A stretch of 51,825 nucleotides of DNA from Verrucomicrobiota bacterium (GCA_019244415.1 JAFASN010000043.1:1-51825); one strand, 5' to 3'. Positions 35,702-45,859 are shown, counted from the stretch's first letter. The notes: generated from the sequence alone by a model not told the origin. Numbers and translations: made by a program.

Positions 35702-36894
35702 TCATTGCCGTTACCGTACTCACCCTGGTGGCGCTGTTTTGCGCGTTGCTTTCGCTCTTATTCTTCCGCAGAAAGCATCCCCTCGCTGGCGCGATTTTTG
35801 GCGTACTTTGCCTGCTCTTTGCGCTCGCGGATGTGAAAGCGATGCAAATCAAAAAAATGGTTTCCACGCCTTTTCAGATGCCGCCGACTACCGTCTCGAG
35901 TGCCGTCGTGAAGGAAGAAGATTGGTCGCCTGTTTTGTCGGCCGTCGGCAGCATTTCTGCCGTGCAGGGCGCAATGGTATCCAGCGAGCTCGACGGGACG
36001 GTGGCGCAAATCAACTTCCAAAATGGCGGCGTAGCGAAAGCCGGCGATGTGCTTGTGCGGATGGACACATCATCTGAGGAAGCACAATTGCGCACGGCTG
36101 AGGCAGATCTCGAGCTTGCCCGCGCAAACCTGGATCGGGCGCGCGATCTCGCGCAGCGACGTGTGATCTCCAGCGCCGACCTGGACACCGCGCAATCAAC
36201 TTTCAAGCAAAAACAAGGCGCAGTGGATAACATGCGGGCCATCATTGCGAAAAAGCAGGTGCGCGCGCCATTCGCCGGGCAGCTCGGCATTCGGCAGGTG
36301 AACGTCGGCCAGATGGTCAAATCGGGCCAGCAGGTGGTTTCGCTGCAAACGCTCGATCCCGTGTACTGCGATTTCGCACTTCCGCAGCAATATCTGCCGA
36401 AGTTGTCGCAAGGACTGGAAGTACACGTGCACACCGATGCCGTGCCGGGCCGCGTGTTCGACGGCAAATTAACCGCGATCAACTCCGCCGTTGACCAGGT
36501 TACGCGCAACGTGTCGGTGCAAGGCACACTCGAGAATCATGACGGCGCGCTGCGGCCTGGCATGTTCGCGAAAGTGGACGTCGTGCTGCCGGACAAACAT
36601 CCGACGCTGGTGGTGCCGGGTACCGCCATTGCCTACGCCCCGTATGGCGACTCGGTTTACATCATCGAGAAAAAGAAAGATGAGAAGACAGGTAAAGACG
36701 AGCAGGTTTTGCGACAGGTTTTTGTGCGGGTGGGGCAGGCGCGCGGCGATTTCGTCGAGGTCACGCAGGGAGTAAAGGCAGGCGAGACTGTGGTGAGTAC
36801 TGGCGTCTTTAAGTTGCGCAACGGCATGCCCGTGGTGATCAATAACGACCTTGCGCCGAACCCACAGCTGAATCCGAAACCGGCAGATACTTGA
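35698..36894 (+). CDS. RND efflux periplasmic adaptor subunit
   Basis: A 398-residue membrane fusion protein (HlyD/AcrA type). The N-terminus has two hydrophobic segments (about 1-22 and 27-44) rather than a lipoprotein signal. The lipoyl halves are SELDGTVAQINFQNGGVAKA and VRAPFAGQLGIRQVNVGQMV, flanking an alpha-hairpin with Ala/Arg/Glu repeats (about 125-180). A beta-barrel and membrane-proximal domain follow. It bridges the permease to an outer membrane channel; no TolC/OprM gene is in the window. Confidence 0.93.
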   Translation: MIIAVTVLTLVALFCALLSLLFFRRKHPLAGAIFGVLCLLFALADVKAMQIKKMVSTPFQMPPTTVSSAVVKEEDWSPVLSAVGSISAVQGAMVSSELDGTVAQINFQNGGVAKAGDVLVRMDTSSEEAQLRTAEADLELARANLDRARDLAQRRVISSADLDTAQSTFKQKQGAVDNMRAIIAKKQVRAPFAGQLGIRQVNVGQMVKSGQQVVSLQTLDPVYCDFALPQQYLPKLSQGLEVHVHTDAVPGRVFDGKLTAINSAVDQVTRNVSVQGTLENHDGALRPGMFAKVDVVLPDKHPTLVVPGTAIAYAPYGDSVYIIEKKKDEKTGKDEQVLRQVFVRVGQARGDFVEVTQGVKAGETVVSTGVFKLRNGMPVVINNDLAPNPQLNPKPADT

Positions 36895-36901
36895 TGCCAG
36901 G

Positions 36902-39900
36902 ATGAAATCGTTCACCGACATTTTCATCAAACGCCCCGTGCTCGCGCTGGTCGTGAGCTTTGTCATTCTGATCGCCGGGTCCAAGGCGCTGCTGCCGATT
37001 CTGTTTCCGAGTCTGAGCCGCCTCGGCGGCTTAACCGTGAGACAGTACCCGCGCAGCGACATCGCGTCGATTACAGTCACCACGGTTTACGTCGGCGCGG
37101 ACGCCGAGTTGGTGCAGGGCTTCATCACGACGCCGCTCGAGCGCGCCATCGCCGCGGCCGACGGCATTGATTACATCCAATCGTCCAGCGAGCAAAGTGT
37201 CTCGACGATCACGGCGCGCCTCAAGCTGAACTACGACGGCAACAAAGCGCTGGCCGACATCAGCACGCGCGTCGATGCCATCCGCAACAACCTGCCGCCG
37301 GAATCGCAGATTCCCGTGATCGCATTGAACTCGGCCGATTCGCAATTCGCGGCCTGCTATCTCAGCTTCACCTCGACAATTTTGCAGCCTAACGAAGTCA
37401 CTGATTATCTCGTCAGGCTCGTTCAGCCGCGCCTCACTGCGATCGCGGGCGTGCAGAAAGCCGACATTCTCGGCGGCCGCACCTTTGCCATGCGCATCTG
37501 GATGAAACCGGAACGCATGGCCGCGCTCAACATTAGTCCCGCCGATGTGCGGAACGCGCTTTCAAAAAATAACTATCTCGCGGCCGTGGGCAGCACGAAA
37601 GGAGCGCTCCTCCAGGTCAATCTCACCGCCAATACCGACCTGCACACCACGGATGACTTCAAAAAATTAGTCGTGAAGGAGAGCAACGGAACACTCATCC
37701 GGCTCGGTGACATTGCCGACGTAGTACTCGGCGCGGAAGACTACGACACCGAGGTCCGCTTCTCAGGCAAGAAAGCCGTCTTCATGGGGGTGTGGGTTTT
37801 GCCAAACGCGAATTCGATCGACGTAATCAAGCGCGTCCGCACCGAGATGGAGCAAATCCAGAAGGAACTGCCCACCGGCATGACCGGTACGATCGCCTAC
37901 GACTCGACCGCTTACATCAACGACGCCATCCACGAAGTAGTGAAGACATTGATCGACACGCTCGTGATCGTGATGATCGTCATCTTCCTCTTCCTCGGGT
38001 CGGTGCGTTCGGTGCTCGTGCCGATCGTCGCGATCCCAATTTCCCTCATCGGCGCGCTCTTCCTTATGCAGGCGTTCGGCTTCAGCCTCAACCTGCTTAC
38101 GCTGCTCGCAATCGTGCTATCGGTCGGTCTCGTTGTCGATGACGCGATCGTTGTCGTGGAAAACGTCGAGCGTCATATGCGCGAAGGCATGTCGCGCATG
38201 AACGCCGCGCTAAAAGGTGCGCGTGAGCTGGTCGGCCCGATCATCGCGATGACGATCACGCTGGCTGCGGTTTACACCCCCATCGCGCTACAAGGTGGCT
38301 TGACGGGCGCGTTGTTCCGCGAGTTTGCGCTCACACTTGCGGGCGCGGTCACGATCTCCGGAATCGTCGCCCTGACACTTTCGCCAATGATGTCGGCCAA
38401 TCTGCTGCGCGCGGGCCATTCGGAAAAGGGCTTCCCCGGATTCGTGAATCACACGTTTGATCGTTTCCGTGATTGGTATGGCGAGCATCTCGATCGTACT
38501 CTCGCAGCGCGCCCTGCGGTGTACGCCGTCTGGATTGGCCTCTCGATTCTCGCCGTTCTCTTCTACATCCAGTCGCCGAAGGAACAGGCGCCGGTGGAAG
38601 ATCAGGGCGTCATCTTCGGCATCGTGACCGCGCCGGCGAATGCAACAATCGATGACACTATTCGCTACGCCGATGCAGCCGGTCGCGCCTTCCACAGCAT
38701 CCCCGACACGCAATTCAGTTTCCAGATTACCAGCCCGAGCAGCGGCTTCGGCGGAATGGTTTTGAAACCGTGGGGCATCCGCAAGACGCCTACAGCCGCT
38801 TACATTCCGGTGATGCAGCAGAAGCTCGGCGCCATCGCGGGCATCCAGATGTTTCCCGTTATGCCCCCACCTTTGCCTGGCGGCGAGACGATGCCAGTCA
38901 GCTTCGTCATCGCTTCGACGGCTGACCAGAATCGCATCCTTGACCTGGCGAAAGACCTGCAAGCGAAAGCGATGAAGGCGGGCATGTTCCGCTTTTCCGA
39001 CCTCGATACGAAGATCGACCAGCCGCAATCGCAGATCATCTTCGACCACGACAAGGTTGCATCGATGGGCCTTGACATGTCGCAGGTCGGCGCTGACCTC
39101 GCGGCGGCGATCGGCGGCAATTACGTCAACTGGTTCAACATCGCCGGCCGCAGCTACAAAGTAATTCCGCAGATCAAACGCGTCGATCGCCTCAATCCGG
39201 AGCAGCTTGAGAATATCTACGTCACTGGCCCGAACAATCAGCTCATCCCGCTGAGTACGATAGCGCACCTCGAAAACAAAACCGTCGCGCGCTCTCTGAA
39301 CCGCATGCAGCAGTTGAACGCCGTCACCCTCACTGGTGTGCCGACACAATCGCTGGACACGGTACTTAAGTTCCTCGAGACCGAAGCGGCGAAAACGTTG
39401 CCCAAAGGTTACGTTATCGATTACACCGGCGAATCGCGTCAGCTCCGCACCGAAGGAAACAAATTCCTGCCGTCGTTCGCGCTCGCCGTCGTACTTATCT
39501 TCCTGGTACTCGCCGCGCAATTCAACAGCTTCCGCGATCCATTCATTATTTTGCTTGGTTCGGTTCCACTCGCCATGTTCGGCGCGTTACTTTTCACGTT
39601 CTTAAAAATGCCGTTTGGCAAATTCTGGACGGATCATTTCACCACCACGCTGAACATTTACTCGCAAGTCGGCCTCGTCACGCTGGTCGGCCTTGTCTCA
39701 AAGAATGGCATCCTCATTGTTGAATTCGCGAACAAGCTGCAGCTCACCGGACTCACGAAACTGGAAGCCGTCGCGCAAGCAGCACGCATTCGTTTGCGGC
39801 CAGTAATGATGACGACGGTCGCGACCGTTGCAGGTCACTTCCCGCTCACGCTCGTCACTGGCGCCGGCGCCGCAGCGCGAAATTCCATCGGTCTCGTACT

Positions 39901-40081
39901 CGTGGGCGGAATGACAATCGGCACGATCTTCACGCTCTTCATCGTGCCATCGCTCTACATGCTAATCGCGAGGGAGCATCACGAGAAACCGCTCAGCGAA
40001 GCTGCTGAGGGAGAAGGCGAAGAGCTGGAGCCGGCCTACGCCATGGCTGGCGGCGACCGCAACGGCTGGAAAAACGGTTGA
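36902..40081 (+). CDS. RND efflux permease (HAE1, AcrB/MexF-like)
   Basis: A 1059-residue inner membrane transporter of 12 helices with two large periplasmic loops. The proton-relay pair is seen in LSVGLVVDDAIVVVENVERH. The helix-2 onset IFLFLGSVRSVLVPIVAIPI and the late LVSKNGILIVEFANKLQ also match the HAE1 family. It exports hydrophobic or amphiphilic compounds driven by the proton gradient. It is 7 bases after the adaptor gene. The Gly-Glu-rich C-terminal tail is species-specific. Substrates cannot be inferred. Confidence 0.95.
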   Translation: MKSFTDIFIKRPVLALVVSFVILIAGSKALLPILFPSLSRLGGLTVRQYPRSDIASITVTTVYVGADAELVQGFITTPLERAIAAADGIDYIQSSSEQSVSTITARLKLNYDGNKALADISTRVDAIRNNLPPESQIPVIALNSADSQFAACYLSFTSTILQPNEVTDYLVRLVQPRLTAIAGVQKADILGGRTFAMRIWMKPERMAALNISPADVRNALSKNNYLAAVGSTKGALLQVNLTANTDLHTTDDFKKLVVKESNGTLIRLGDIADVVLGAEDYDTEVRFSGKKAVFMGVWVLPNANSIDVIKRVRTEMEQIQKELPTGMTGTIAYDSTAYINDAIHEVVKTLIDTLVIVMIVIFLFLGSVRSVLVPIVAIPISLIGALFLMQAFGFSLNLLTLLAIVLSVGLVVDDAIVVVENVERHMREGMSRMNAALKGARELVGPIIAMTITLAAVYTPIALQGGLTGALFREFALTLAGAVTISGIVALTLSPMMSANLLRAGHSEKGFPGFVNHTFDRFRDWYGEHLDRTLAARPAVYAVWIGLSILAVLFYIQSPKEQAPVEDQGVIFGIVTAPANATIDDTIRYADAAGRAFHSIPDTQFSFQITSPSSGFGGMVLKPWGIRKTPTAAYIPVMQQKLGAIAGIQMFPVMPPPLPGGETMPVSFVIASTADQNRILDLAKDLQAKAMKAGMFRFSDLDTKIDQPQSQIIFDHDKVASMGLDMSQVGADLAAAIGGNYVNWFNIAGRSYKVIPQIKRVDRLNPEQLENIYVTGPNNQLIPLSTIAHLENKTVARSLNRMQQLNAVTLTGVPTQSLDTVLKFLETEAAKTLPKGYVIDYTGESRQLRTEGNKFLPSFALAVVLIFLVLAAQFNSFRDPFIILLGSVPLAMFGALLFTFLKMPFGKFWTDHFTTTLNIYSQVGLVTLVGLVSKNGILIVEFANKLQLTGLTKLEAVAQAARIRLRPVMMTTVATVAGHFPLTLVTGAGAAARNSIGLVLVGGMTIGTIFTLFIVPSLYMLIAREHHEKPLSEAAEGEGEELEPAYAMAGGDRNGWKNG

Positions 40082-40106
40082 TCTGCGGTTCGCAGCGGAA
40101 GACCGC

Positions 40107-41024
40107 CTATTTCGGGAGCTCGACTTCGTGTCGCTCGATGCACACGGCGTAATGATCAGGCTCGATTTCTGGCCCGAATTTACGCGTGTAAACCTGGGTG
40201 AACTCGGCGCCGAAGAGCAGGATTTGCGACGAGTAGTAGATCCAAAGCAGGAGTGTAATGAGCGAGCTAGCAGCCCCGTAAGCTGAGCCTGCCGCGCCGC
40301 TGCCCAGGTAGAGGCCGAGCGCCCATTTGCCGATACCGAACAGAATCGCGGTGATGATCGAGCCGATCCAAACGTCACGCCAACGTACTTTTACGTCCGG
40401 CAAGTACTTGAACATGATTCCAAAGAGCAGGACGACGATGATCATGTCGAAGAAAACATAGATCGACGTGGCAAGAGTGATCCCGCCCGGGAGATGTGTC
40501 TGCACCCAGTGGCTGAAGCCCTTCAAGACCCCCTCAAGCACGAGAGAAACGAGTAGCAAAAACGAGACGCCGGCGACCATCGCGAACGACAAAATGCGGG
40601 TGCGCAAAAAGCCTTTCACGCCCAGCCCCGGCTTGGCTTTCACACCCCAGATCGTGTTCAACGCGTCCTGCAATTGCCCAAAAACGCCGCTGGCGCCGAA
40701 GATGGCTAGCGCAATGCCAATTACCGTCGCCCAAAAACTCTTGTTCGGTTGCGAAGCTTTCAAAGCGATTTCCTGCACGACGTCGATCGCGTTTTTGTCC
40801 AGGAAATAGCCCATCTGCTGTGTCATCCGCGTCCACGCGCCGGAGGGATCGTTGCGAAATAGCACGCCGATGATGGCGAGAAGGACAAGGATGAGCGGCG
40901 CGAGAGAAAAGACGGTGTAGTAGGCGAGAGCGGCGCCGAGCTGTGGCGCTTTGTCGTCGAGCCACTCGTTGAATGTTTGCGTAATGATTGGCCAGACACT
41001 CCTCCAGGTGAATTTCTCATTCAT
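40107..41024 (-). CDS. YihY/BrkB-family membrane protein
   Basis: A 305-residue protein from ATG 41024; a GTG at 41048 would add eight residues. There are six membrane helices with the family opening FNEWLDDKAPQLGAALAYYT, and also GASGVFGQLQDALNTIWGV and GSAYGAASSLITLLLWIYYS. Once called ribonuclease BN by mistake, the family's function is unclear; transport or envelope roles have been proposed. It is convergent with the RND permease gene (25 bases apart). Confidence 0.92.
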   Translation of the reverse strand: MNEKFTWRSVWPIITQTFNEWLDDKAPQLGAALAYYTVFSLAPLILVLLAIIGVLFRNDPSGAWTRMTQQMGYFLDKNAIDVVQEIALKASQPNKSFWATVIGIALAIFGASGVFGQLQDALNTIWGVKAKPGLGVKGFLRTRILSFAMVAGVSFLLLVSLVLEGVLKGFSHWVQTHLPGGITLATSIYVFFDMIIVVLLFGIMFKYLPDVKVRWRDVWIGSIITAILFGIGKWALGLYLGSGAAGSAYGAASSLITLLLWIYYSSQILLFGAEFTQVYTRKFGPEIEPDHYAVCIERHEVELPK

Positions 41025-41197
41025 ATTCAACCGGGAATCGATGCGCACCTCTGCCGCGGACTGCCATCGCTGCGGAATCGTGAGCGCACCTCTTAGCAGC
41101 GCCCATTGGCGGTACTTTCATGCTGCTGGGTTTAAGATACGCGTCACGCTCGTGCAGCCGGTTCGTTGAAACCCTGCGCGGCTGCCCAGCTGCGCCG

Positions 41198-43678
41198 CTA
41201 AACGCCGACCGGTGCCGGTCGTTTCGCCACGCGCTTTGGCCGCGCTTTTTTCTCTTCGAACTCGAAGCCTACTTTCCCGTTTTCCAGCTTCAGATAGGCC
41301 GAGAATGGCCGCCCTTTTTTCGAAATGAACCGTGGAAGCAAATCTGTTTTGCCCGTCGCGATCAGCTTCTGCGCCTGCTCCTTGGGAACATCGCGCTGGA
41401 GAATGGTTTTGCCCATGCGGAAAGTACAGGTCTTGGGCTGCGCAACAGCGTTCTCACAGGCGTACGCGCGCTCGAGCAAATAAACCTGCCCCCGCCCGCA
41501 AACGGGGCACAGACCGAGTGCCTCGTGTTTCGTCTTGTCGATTGTCTCCGCCGCGGCTCCGTTTTCACCAAAATCAAACTGCGGCTTTTTATCATCGCCA
41601 ATGACAACGATCGCCTCGAACGGACGCCCCATTTTGCTGCGAAAACCTTGCAGCGGGCCGACGCGCCGTTTCGTTAGCAGCTCGTGTACTTCTTCCGGCT
41701 CGAACTGCCGTGAGGCCATTGTTTTCCACATCAGCCAATCGCAATTTCGGCAGCGAAACGTCTTGTAGTCTTCCTTGATTGGCCCACCGCCGCAATTCGG
41801 ACATCTCGCCTCGATTGTCGCGTACTCACCTTCGATCGTTTCGCCCCGGAAATTGCGCACCTTCTCCACAATCTTGCGCGTCAGTCCCCGGATCTCTTCC
41901 ATGAACTGCGGCCGATCAAGTTTCCCCTGCGCCATCTCCTTGAGCCGGAACTCCCACTCGCCAGTCAGCTCCGGCTTGCAAAGCACGTCCGTGTGCAGGT
42001 TGCGCAGAAGAGTGATAAGCGAAAGTCCCTTGGCCATGACAACGAGCTCTTTGCCCTTGCGCTCGATGTACCCGTCCAGGAGTAAACCTTCGATGATTTG
42101 TGCGCGTGTGGCCGGCGTGCCCAGGCCCCGCTCACTCATGGCCTCGCGCAAATCTTCGTCCTCAACGAGTTTGCCTGCACCTTCCATCGCCGAGAGTAGC
42201 GTAGCTTCAGTGAAACGCGCCGGCGGCTTGGTCTCGTTAGCTTTGATCTCAATCCCGAGTACGCGCGCAGTTTCGCCGGCGGAAATGGCAACCACGGCCT
42301 GCTCGTCAGCACCAGCGGCTTCGCGCCCGTAAACAGCGAGCCAGCCTGGGTCGACTATGATTTTGCCTTCGGTTTTAAACGGCTCACCCTCCACGCGCGT
42401 GATACGCGTCGTGACCTCAAACTGCGCTGGCGGATAAAACACCGCAATCGTGCGCCGTGCTACCATGTCGAAAATCTTGCGCTCAAATTCGTCCAGATGC
42501 GCAGCCGAGGCGCCCGTCGGAATAATGGCATGGTGATCACTCACCTTGCCATTGTTGAAGACACGCTTCGTCGGCTTGATCCACTCGTTCCGCAGCGCCT
42601 TTTTCGCATGCTCCGCCAAGACCGGATCGCTAAAGCTACTCATGACTTTGCGCACTTGCGCGAGATTATCCTCCGGCAGGTAACGCGAGTCCGTTCGCGG
42701 ATAGGTGAGTACTTTGTGCTTTTCGTAAAGCGCCTGTGCCAGCTGCAAGGTGCGCCGCGCGCTCAGGCCGAAGCGGCCGTTCGCTTCGCGCTGAAGAGTC
42801 GTTAGATCATAGAGCAGCGGCGAAGCCTGCGTCGTCGGCTTCTTCTCCTCGGTAATAATTCCAATCCCGCCACTGCATTTGCTTTCGATTTCGGCCGCAC
42901 GTTCGCGATCCCAGATTCGTTCAGCCCGAGCGTCTTCCTCGTCGCCTTTCCTGAAATTCTCGTCGAACCACCGACCCCGATAAGTACCTGCCGCCACCCC
43001 AAACTCCGCGTGTACTTCAAAGTACCCGCGCGGCTTAAACGCGCGGATCTTTTCCTCCCTCGCGGCGAGAATTGCGAGCGTCGGCGTCTGCACACGGCCG
43101 GCAGCCGTTTTCTGGAAACCACCGGTGCGCGAATTGAACGCGGTCAGCGCACGGGTGGCATTGATTCCGACCAGCCAATCACTTTCAGCACGGGACCGGG
43201 CCGCGTCCGCCAGCGGCTGCATCTCCTGCTCTGAGCGGAGTTGCTGGAATCCGGCCCGGATCGCGTCCGGCGTCATCGATTGCAACCAGAGCCGCTGCGT
43301 TGGCTTTTTGGTTCCTGTCCAACTAATGATGTTCCGGAAAATCAGCTCGCCTTCACGGCCGGCATCACAGGCATCAATGATCTCTGTCACGTCGGGGCGC
43401 TTAATCAGGCGCTTGAGTAGATTCAGCCGCGCCTTACTCTTCTCAATCGGGAGAAGATCAAAATGATCCGGTAAAACAGGAAGATTTTGGATATTCCATT
43501 TGCCCCGTTTTACTTCCGCACCTTCGGGAGGTGCCATCTCGACCAGGTGCCCTATCGCAGAAGAGATGATGTAATTGTCGTTCTCGAAGTACTCTTTCTC
43601 ATCCCGAAACTTGCCCAACACCTTCGCGAGATCGCGGGCGACGCTGGGTTTTTCGGCTATGATCAGGGCCTTGGGCAT
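41198..43678 (-). CDS. topB: DNA topoisomerase III (type IA)
   Basis: An 826-residue type IA topoisomerase. The Toprim domain has LIIAEKPSVARDLAKVLG and DACDAGREGELIFR. The catalytic tyrosine is in VLTYPRTDSRYLPEDNL. AAGRVQTPTLAIL and the late GLGTPATRAQIIEGLL are conserved. The C-terminal part has a zinc finger (CPNCGG and CRNCDW) and then two C-terminal repeats (RPFEAIVVI and RPFSAYLKL). It decatenates and relaxes DNA. Long TopB forms with such repeats are common on conjugative elements but also occur on chromosomes; here the neighbours (dprA, ssb) are chromosomal. It is 43 bases downstream of dprA. Confidence 0.93.
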   Translation of the reverse strand: MPKALIIAEKPSVARDLAKVLGKFRDEKEYFENDNYIISSAIGHLVEMAPPEGAEVKRGKWNIQNLPVLPDHFDLLPIEKSKARLNLLKRLIKRPDVTEIIDACDAGREGELIFRNIISWTGTKKPTQRLWLQSMTPDAIRAGFQQLRSEQEMQPLADAARSRAESDWLVGINATRALTAFNSRTGGFQKTAAGRVQTPTLAILAAREEKIRAFKPRGYFEVHAEFGVAAGTYRGRWFDENFRKGDEEDARAERIWDRERAAEIESKCSGGIGIITEEKKPTTQASPLLYDLTTLQREANGRFGLSARRTLQLAQALYEKHKVLTYPRTDSRYLPEDNLAQVRKVMSSFSDPVLAEHAKKALRNEWIKPTKRVFNNGKVSDHHAIIPTGASAAHLDEFERKIFDMVARRTIAVFYPPAQFEVTTRITRVEGEPFKTEGKIIVDPGWLAVYGREAAGADEQAVVAISAGETARVLGIEIKANETKPPARFTEATLLSAMEGAGKLVEDEDLREAMSERGLGTPATRAQIIEGLLLDGYIERKGKELVVMAKGLSLITLLRNLHTDVLCKPELTGEWEFRLKEMAQGKLDRPQFMEEIRGLTRKIVEKVRNFRGETIEGEYATIEARCPNCGGGPIKEDYKTFRCRNCDWLMWKTMASRQFEPEEVHELLTKRRVGPLQGFRSKMGRPFEAIVVIGDDKKPQFDFGENGAAAETIDKTKHEALGLCPVCGRGQVYLLERAYACENAVAQPKTCTFRMGKTILQRDVPKEQAQKLIATGKTDLLPRFISKKGRPFSAYLKLENGKVGFEFEEKKARPKRVAKRPAPVGV

Positions 43679-43721
43679 GTTTCGAGCCTCGGAGTTTACA
43701 CCGAAGCACGTGAAGCGCGAA

Positions 43722-44819
43722 TCAGGCCAGCTTGACGAAAAACTTCCCGGGCAGCTGTTTCACCAGCCGCTTCAATTCCAGCCGCAAAAGCGTCGAGGAG
43801 ATCGCCCCAGTCGGCAGATTGCACCGCGCCGCGATGGCGTCGATGGCTGTTTCGCTGGAATCAATCGCGTCGTAAACAACGCGCTCCGAAGTGCTAAGCT
43901 CCGGCAAGGGCCGAGCCGCCCTCGCGATCGGCTGCGCTTCCGGAAGCAGAATTTGCAGGTCATCGAGAACATCGGAAGCGTCCATCACCAGCTTCGCCCC
44001 TTGTTGGATGAGCCGGTTCGAGCCCATCGCACTCGGAGCGTTGATGTGTCCTGGCACAGCATAAACCGAACGGCCCTGCTCGACCGCCTGCGCGGCCGTG
44101 ATCAACGCGCCGCTGTTCAGCCCGGCTTCCACCACCAGAATACCCTGGCTCCAGCCGCTGATGATCCGGTTGCGCATCGGAAACGTCTGCCGATCGGGCT
44201 CTACCTCCATCGAAAATTCGGAAACAATCGCGCCGTTGCCGCTGCGAATTTTGTCCGCCAGTGCCGCATTCTCGGGCGGGTAAAGCTTGCCCAAGCCGGA
44301 CCCGATCACTGCAATCGTGCGACCTTTCGCGGCGATCGCACCCTGATGCGCCGCTGTATCGATCCCGCGTGCGAGGCCGCTGACAATCGTCAGACCGGCG
44401 TAGGCCAATTGATACGCCAGCTTCTTGGCCGATTCCGAGCCGTAGTGCGTGGTGCGCCGTGCGCCGATGATGCCGATGGCGTGCTGATCGCGCTGCTGCA
44501 AATCGCCCCAGACATAAAGTACAATCGGCGGCGCGTGAATCTCACGCAGCAAACGCGGGTACTCTGATGATCCGGCGGTGATCACCCGCGCACCGAACTG
44601 GCGAATGCGCTCGAGTTCGCCCGTGAGATCGACCGTCGATTCCCATTTGAGGATCTCTTCCGCGACGTCATTGCCGATTCCATCGATCGCCCGCAATTGG
44701 TCGCGCCGCGCTGTGAGCACATTCTCCGGCGCGCCAAAAACCTGAAGCAGGTTCCGCAGCCGTACTGGCCCCATCAACCGCAGCATATTCAGCGCGATAC
44801 AAGCTTCAGTGGAGTTCAT
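43722..44819 (-). CDS. dprA: DNA processing protein DprA
   Basis: A 365-residue protein with an N-terminal SAM/HhH-like part (about 1-75: LLQVFGAPENVLTA, IDGIGNDVAEEIL). The Rossmann DprA core follows: IGARRTTHYGSESAKKL, IVSGLARGIDTAAHQGA and MRNRIISGWSQGILVVEAGL. A winged-helix C-terminal domain closes it. It binds incoming single-stranded DNA and loads RecA during natural transformation. Its presence suggests, but does not prove, competence. 239 bases of apparently non-coding DNA lie upstream before ssb. Confidence 0.95.
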   Translation of the reverse strand: MNSTEACIALNMLRLMGPVRLRNLLQVFGAPENVLTARRDQLRAIDGIGNDVAEEILKWESTVDLTGELERIRQFGARVITAGSSEYPRLLREIHAPPIVLYVWGDLQQRDQHAIGIIGARRTTHYGSESAKKLAYQLAYAGLTIVSGLARGIDTAAHQGAIAAKGRTIAVIGSGLGKLYPPENAALADKIRSGNGAIVSEFSMEVEPDRQTFPMRNRIISGWSQGILVVEAGLNSGALITAAQAVEQGRSVYAVPGHINAPSAMGSNRLIQQGAKLVMDASDVLDDLQILLPEAQPIARAARPLPELSTSERVVYDAIDSSETAIDAIAARCNLPTGAISSTLLRLELKRLVKQLPGKFFVKLA

Positions 44820-45058
44820 CGCGCCATTAATTTGTGCAGCTGCCGGGCGAAAGCCTTAAAGGACGAGAACACGCGGCGTATGCGACGCTGACTAAGACAT
44901 CTGCTCGCGTTTTGAACATTTTCGCGGCGCGCGATGGCTATCTGTTCGTTCCGCTCTGGGTAGCAACGCCGGCAATGCGACTGCCCTTCAGTTACCGACC
45001 ACATAGATGCCATACAAGAATCTGTAGTATGTCGGCACCGCGTAAGCCGCGAATTCTC

Positions 45059-45505
45059 CTAAAACGGAATCTCGTCGTCGTCCGGCTCAACCGGCACGGG
45101 CGTTTTCGGCGGCATGGCCGGCCGGCTTGGGCCACCTCGCGGTTGATCGCCTTCGTCGCTGCCGCCGCCCTGACGCGCTCCGAGCATCTGCATGTTTTCG
45201 CCGATGACTTTCAGCCGGCTCCGTTTTTGCCCGGATTGTTTGTCATCCCACGTATCGAGCTGGAGGCGTCCCTCGATGAAGATCGGGCGCCCCTTCTTCA
45301 GATATTCGCCTGCAATTTCTGCCGTGCGTCCCCAAAACGTGACGTCCACAAACGTGACTTCCTCACGGCGTTCACCATTCTCGAGCGTGTATTGCCTGTT
45401 GACGGCAATTCCCAGGTCAGCAACAGCGCTGCCTTTAGGCGTGTAACGTACTTCGGGGTCGCGAGTCAGATTGCCGAGCAGGATGACTTTATTAAAACTG
45501 GCCAT
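45059..45505 (-). CDS. ssb: Single-stranded DNA-binding protein
   Basis: A 148-residue protein. The OB fold is [20 protein letters not shown] with [10 protein letters not shown] and [21 protein letters not shown] short Gly/Pro-rich linker leads to the acidic tip DDDEIPF, which recruits repair and replication proteins. It follows rpsF by 18 bases, as in many bacteria. The usual following rpsR and rplI genes are absent. Confidence 0.97.
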   Translation of the reverse strand: MASFNKVILLGNLTRDPEVRYTPKGSAVADLGIAVNRQYTLENGERREEVTFVDVTFWGRTAEIAGEYLKKGRPIFIEGRLQLDTWDDKQSGQKRSRLKVIGENMQMLGARQGGGSDEGDQPRGGPSRPAMPPKTPVPVEPDDDEIPF

Positions 45506-45523
45506 GCTGCGCTTGTAGCGAAA

Positions 45524-45859
45524 CTACTTCGTCGCCGCGAGTTTTTTCGAACTCTCCGCCGTTTGCCGGTTTGATTTCAGCCTCTGGTAATGCTGCCGGT
45601 ACACTTCGGGATCGAGCTTAAACTTCGAGCGCAACTTCGTGATCAGTTGCGGGTCGGCCTCGAACACAAAGTTCACGTAGTACCCGCTATCCAGCTCACC
45701 GGCAGCGTAGGAGAACTGCCGCTTATCCATCTTCTGCACCTGCTCGATTTTCGCTCCTTCCTTCTCGAATTCTCCTTCGAGCCGGTCAACCACATCTTTG
45801 ACCGTGTCATCTTTCCCTTGTGTGTTTAACACGAGCAGCGCTTCGTAACGATTCATCAT
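45524..45859 (-). CDS. rpsF: 30S ribosomal protein S6
   Basis: A 111-residue S6 protein: NRYEALLVLNTQGKDD, the GAKIEQVQKMDKRQFSY strand, YYVNFVFEADP and LKLDPEVYR-type end (KFKLDPEVYRQ). It is a small-subunit platform protein that pairs with S18. Its ATG overlaps the pth stop by 4 bases (ATGA). No glutamylation-type Glu tail is seen; the C-terminus is Ser/Lys-rich. Confidence 0.96.
   Translation of the reverse strand: MMNRYEALLVLNTQGKDDTVKDVVDRLEGEFEKEGAKIEQVQKMDKRQFSYAAGELDSGYYVNFVFEADPQLITKLRSKFKLDPEVYRQHYQRLKSNRQTAESSKKLAATK

Noticed and set aside
38288..39520. 410-codon open frame antisense to the RND permease gene
   Set aside because: The sense frame carries all RND motifs; the antisense product is Arg/Asp/Val-rich with no domain pattern.
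44820..45058. Possible small gene between dprA and ssb
   Set aside because: Open frames here are short, lack recognisable motifs and mostly continue as antisense of ssb; no RNA gene structure was seen.
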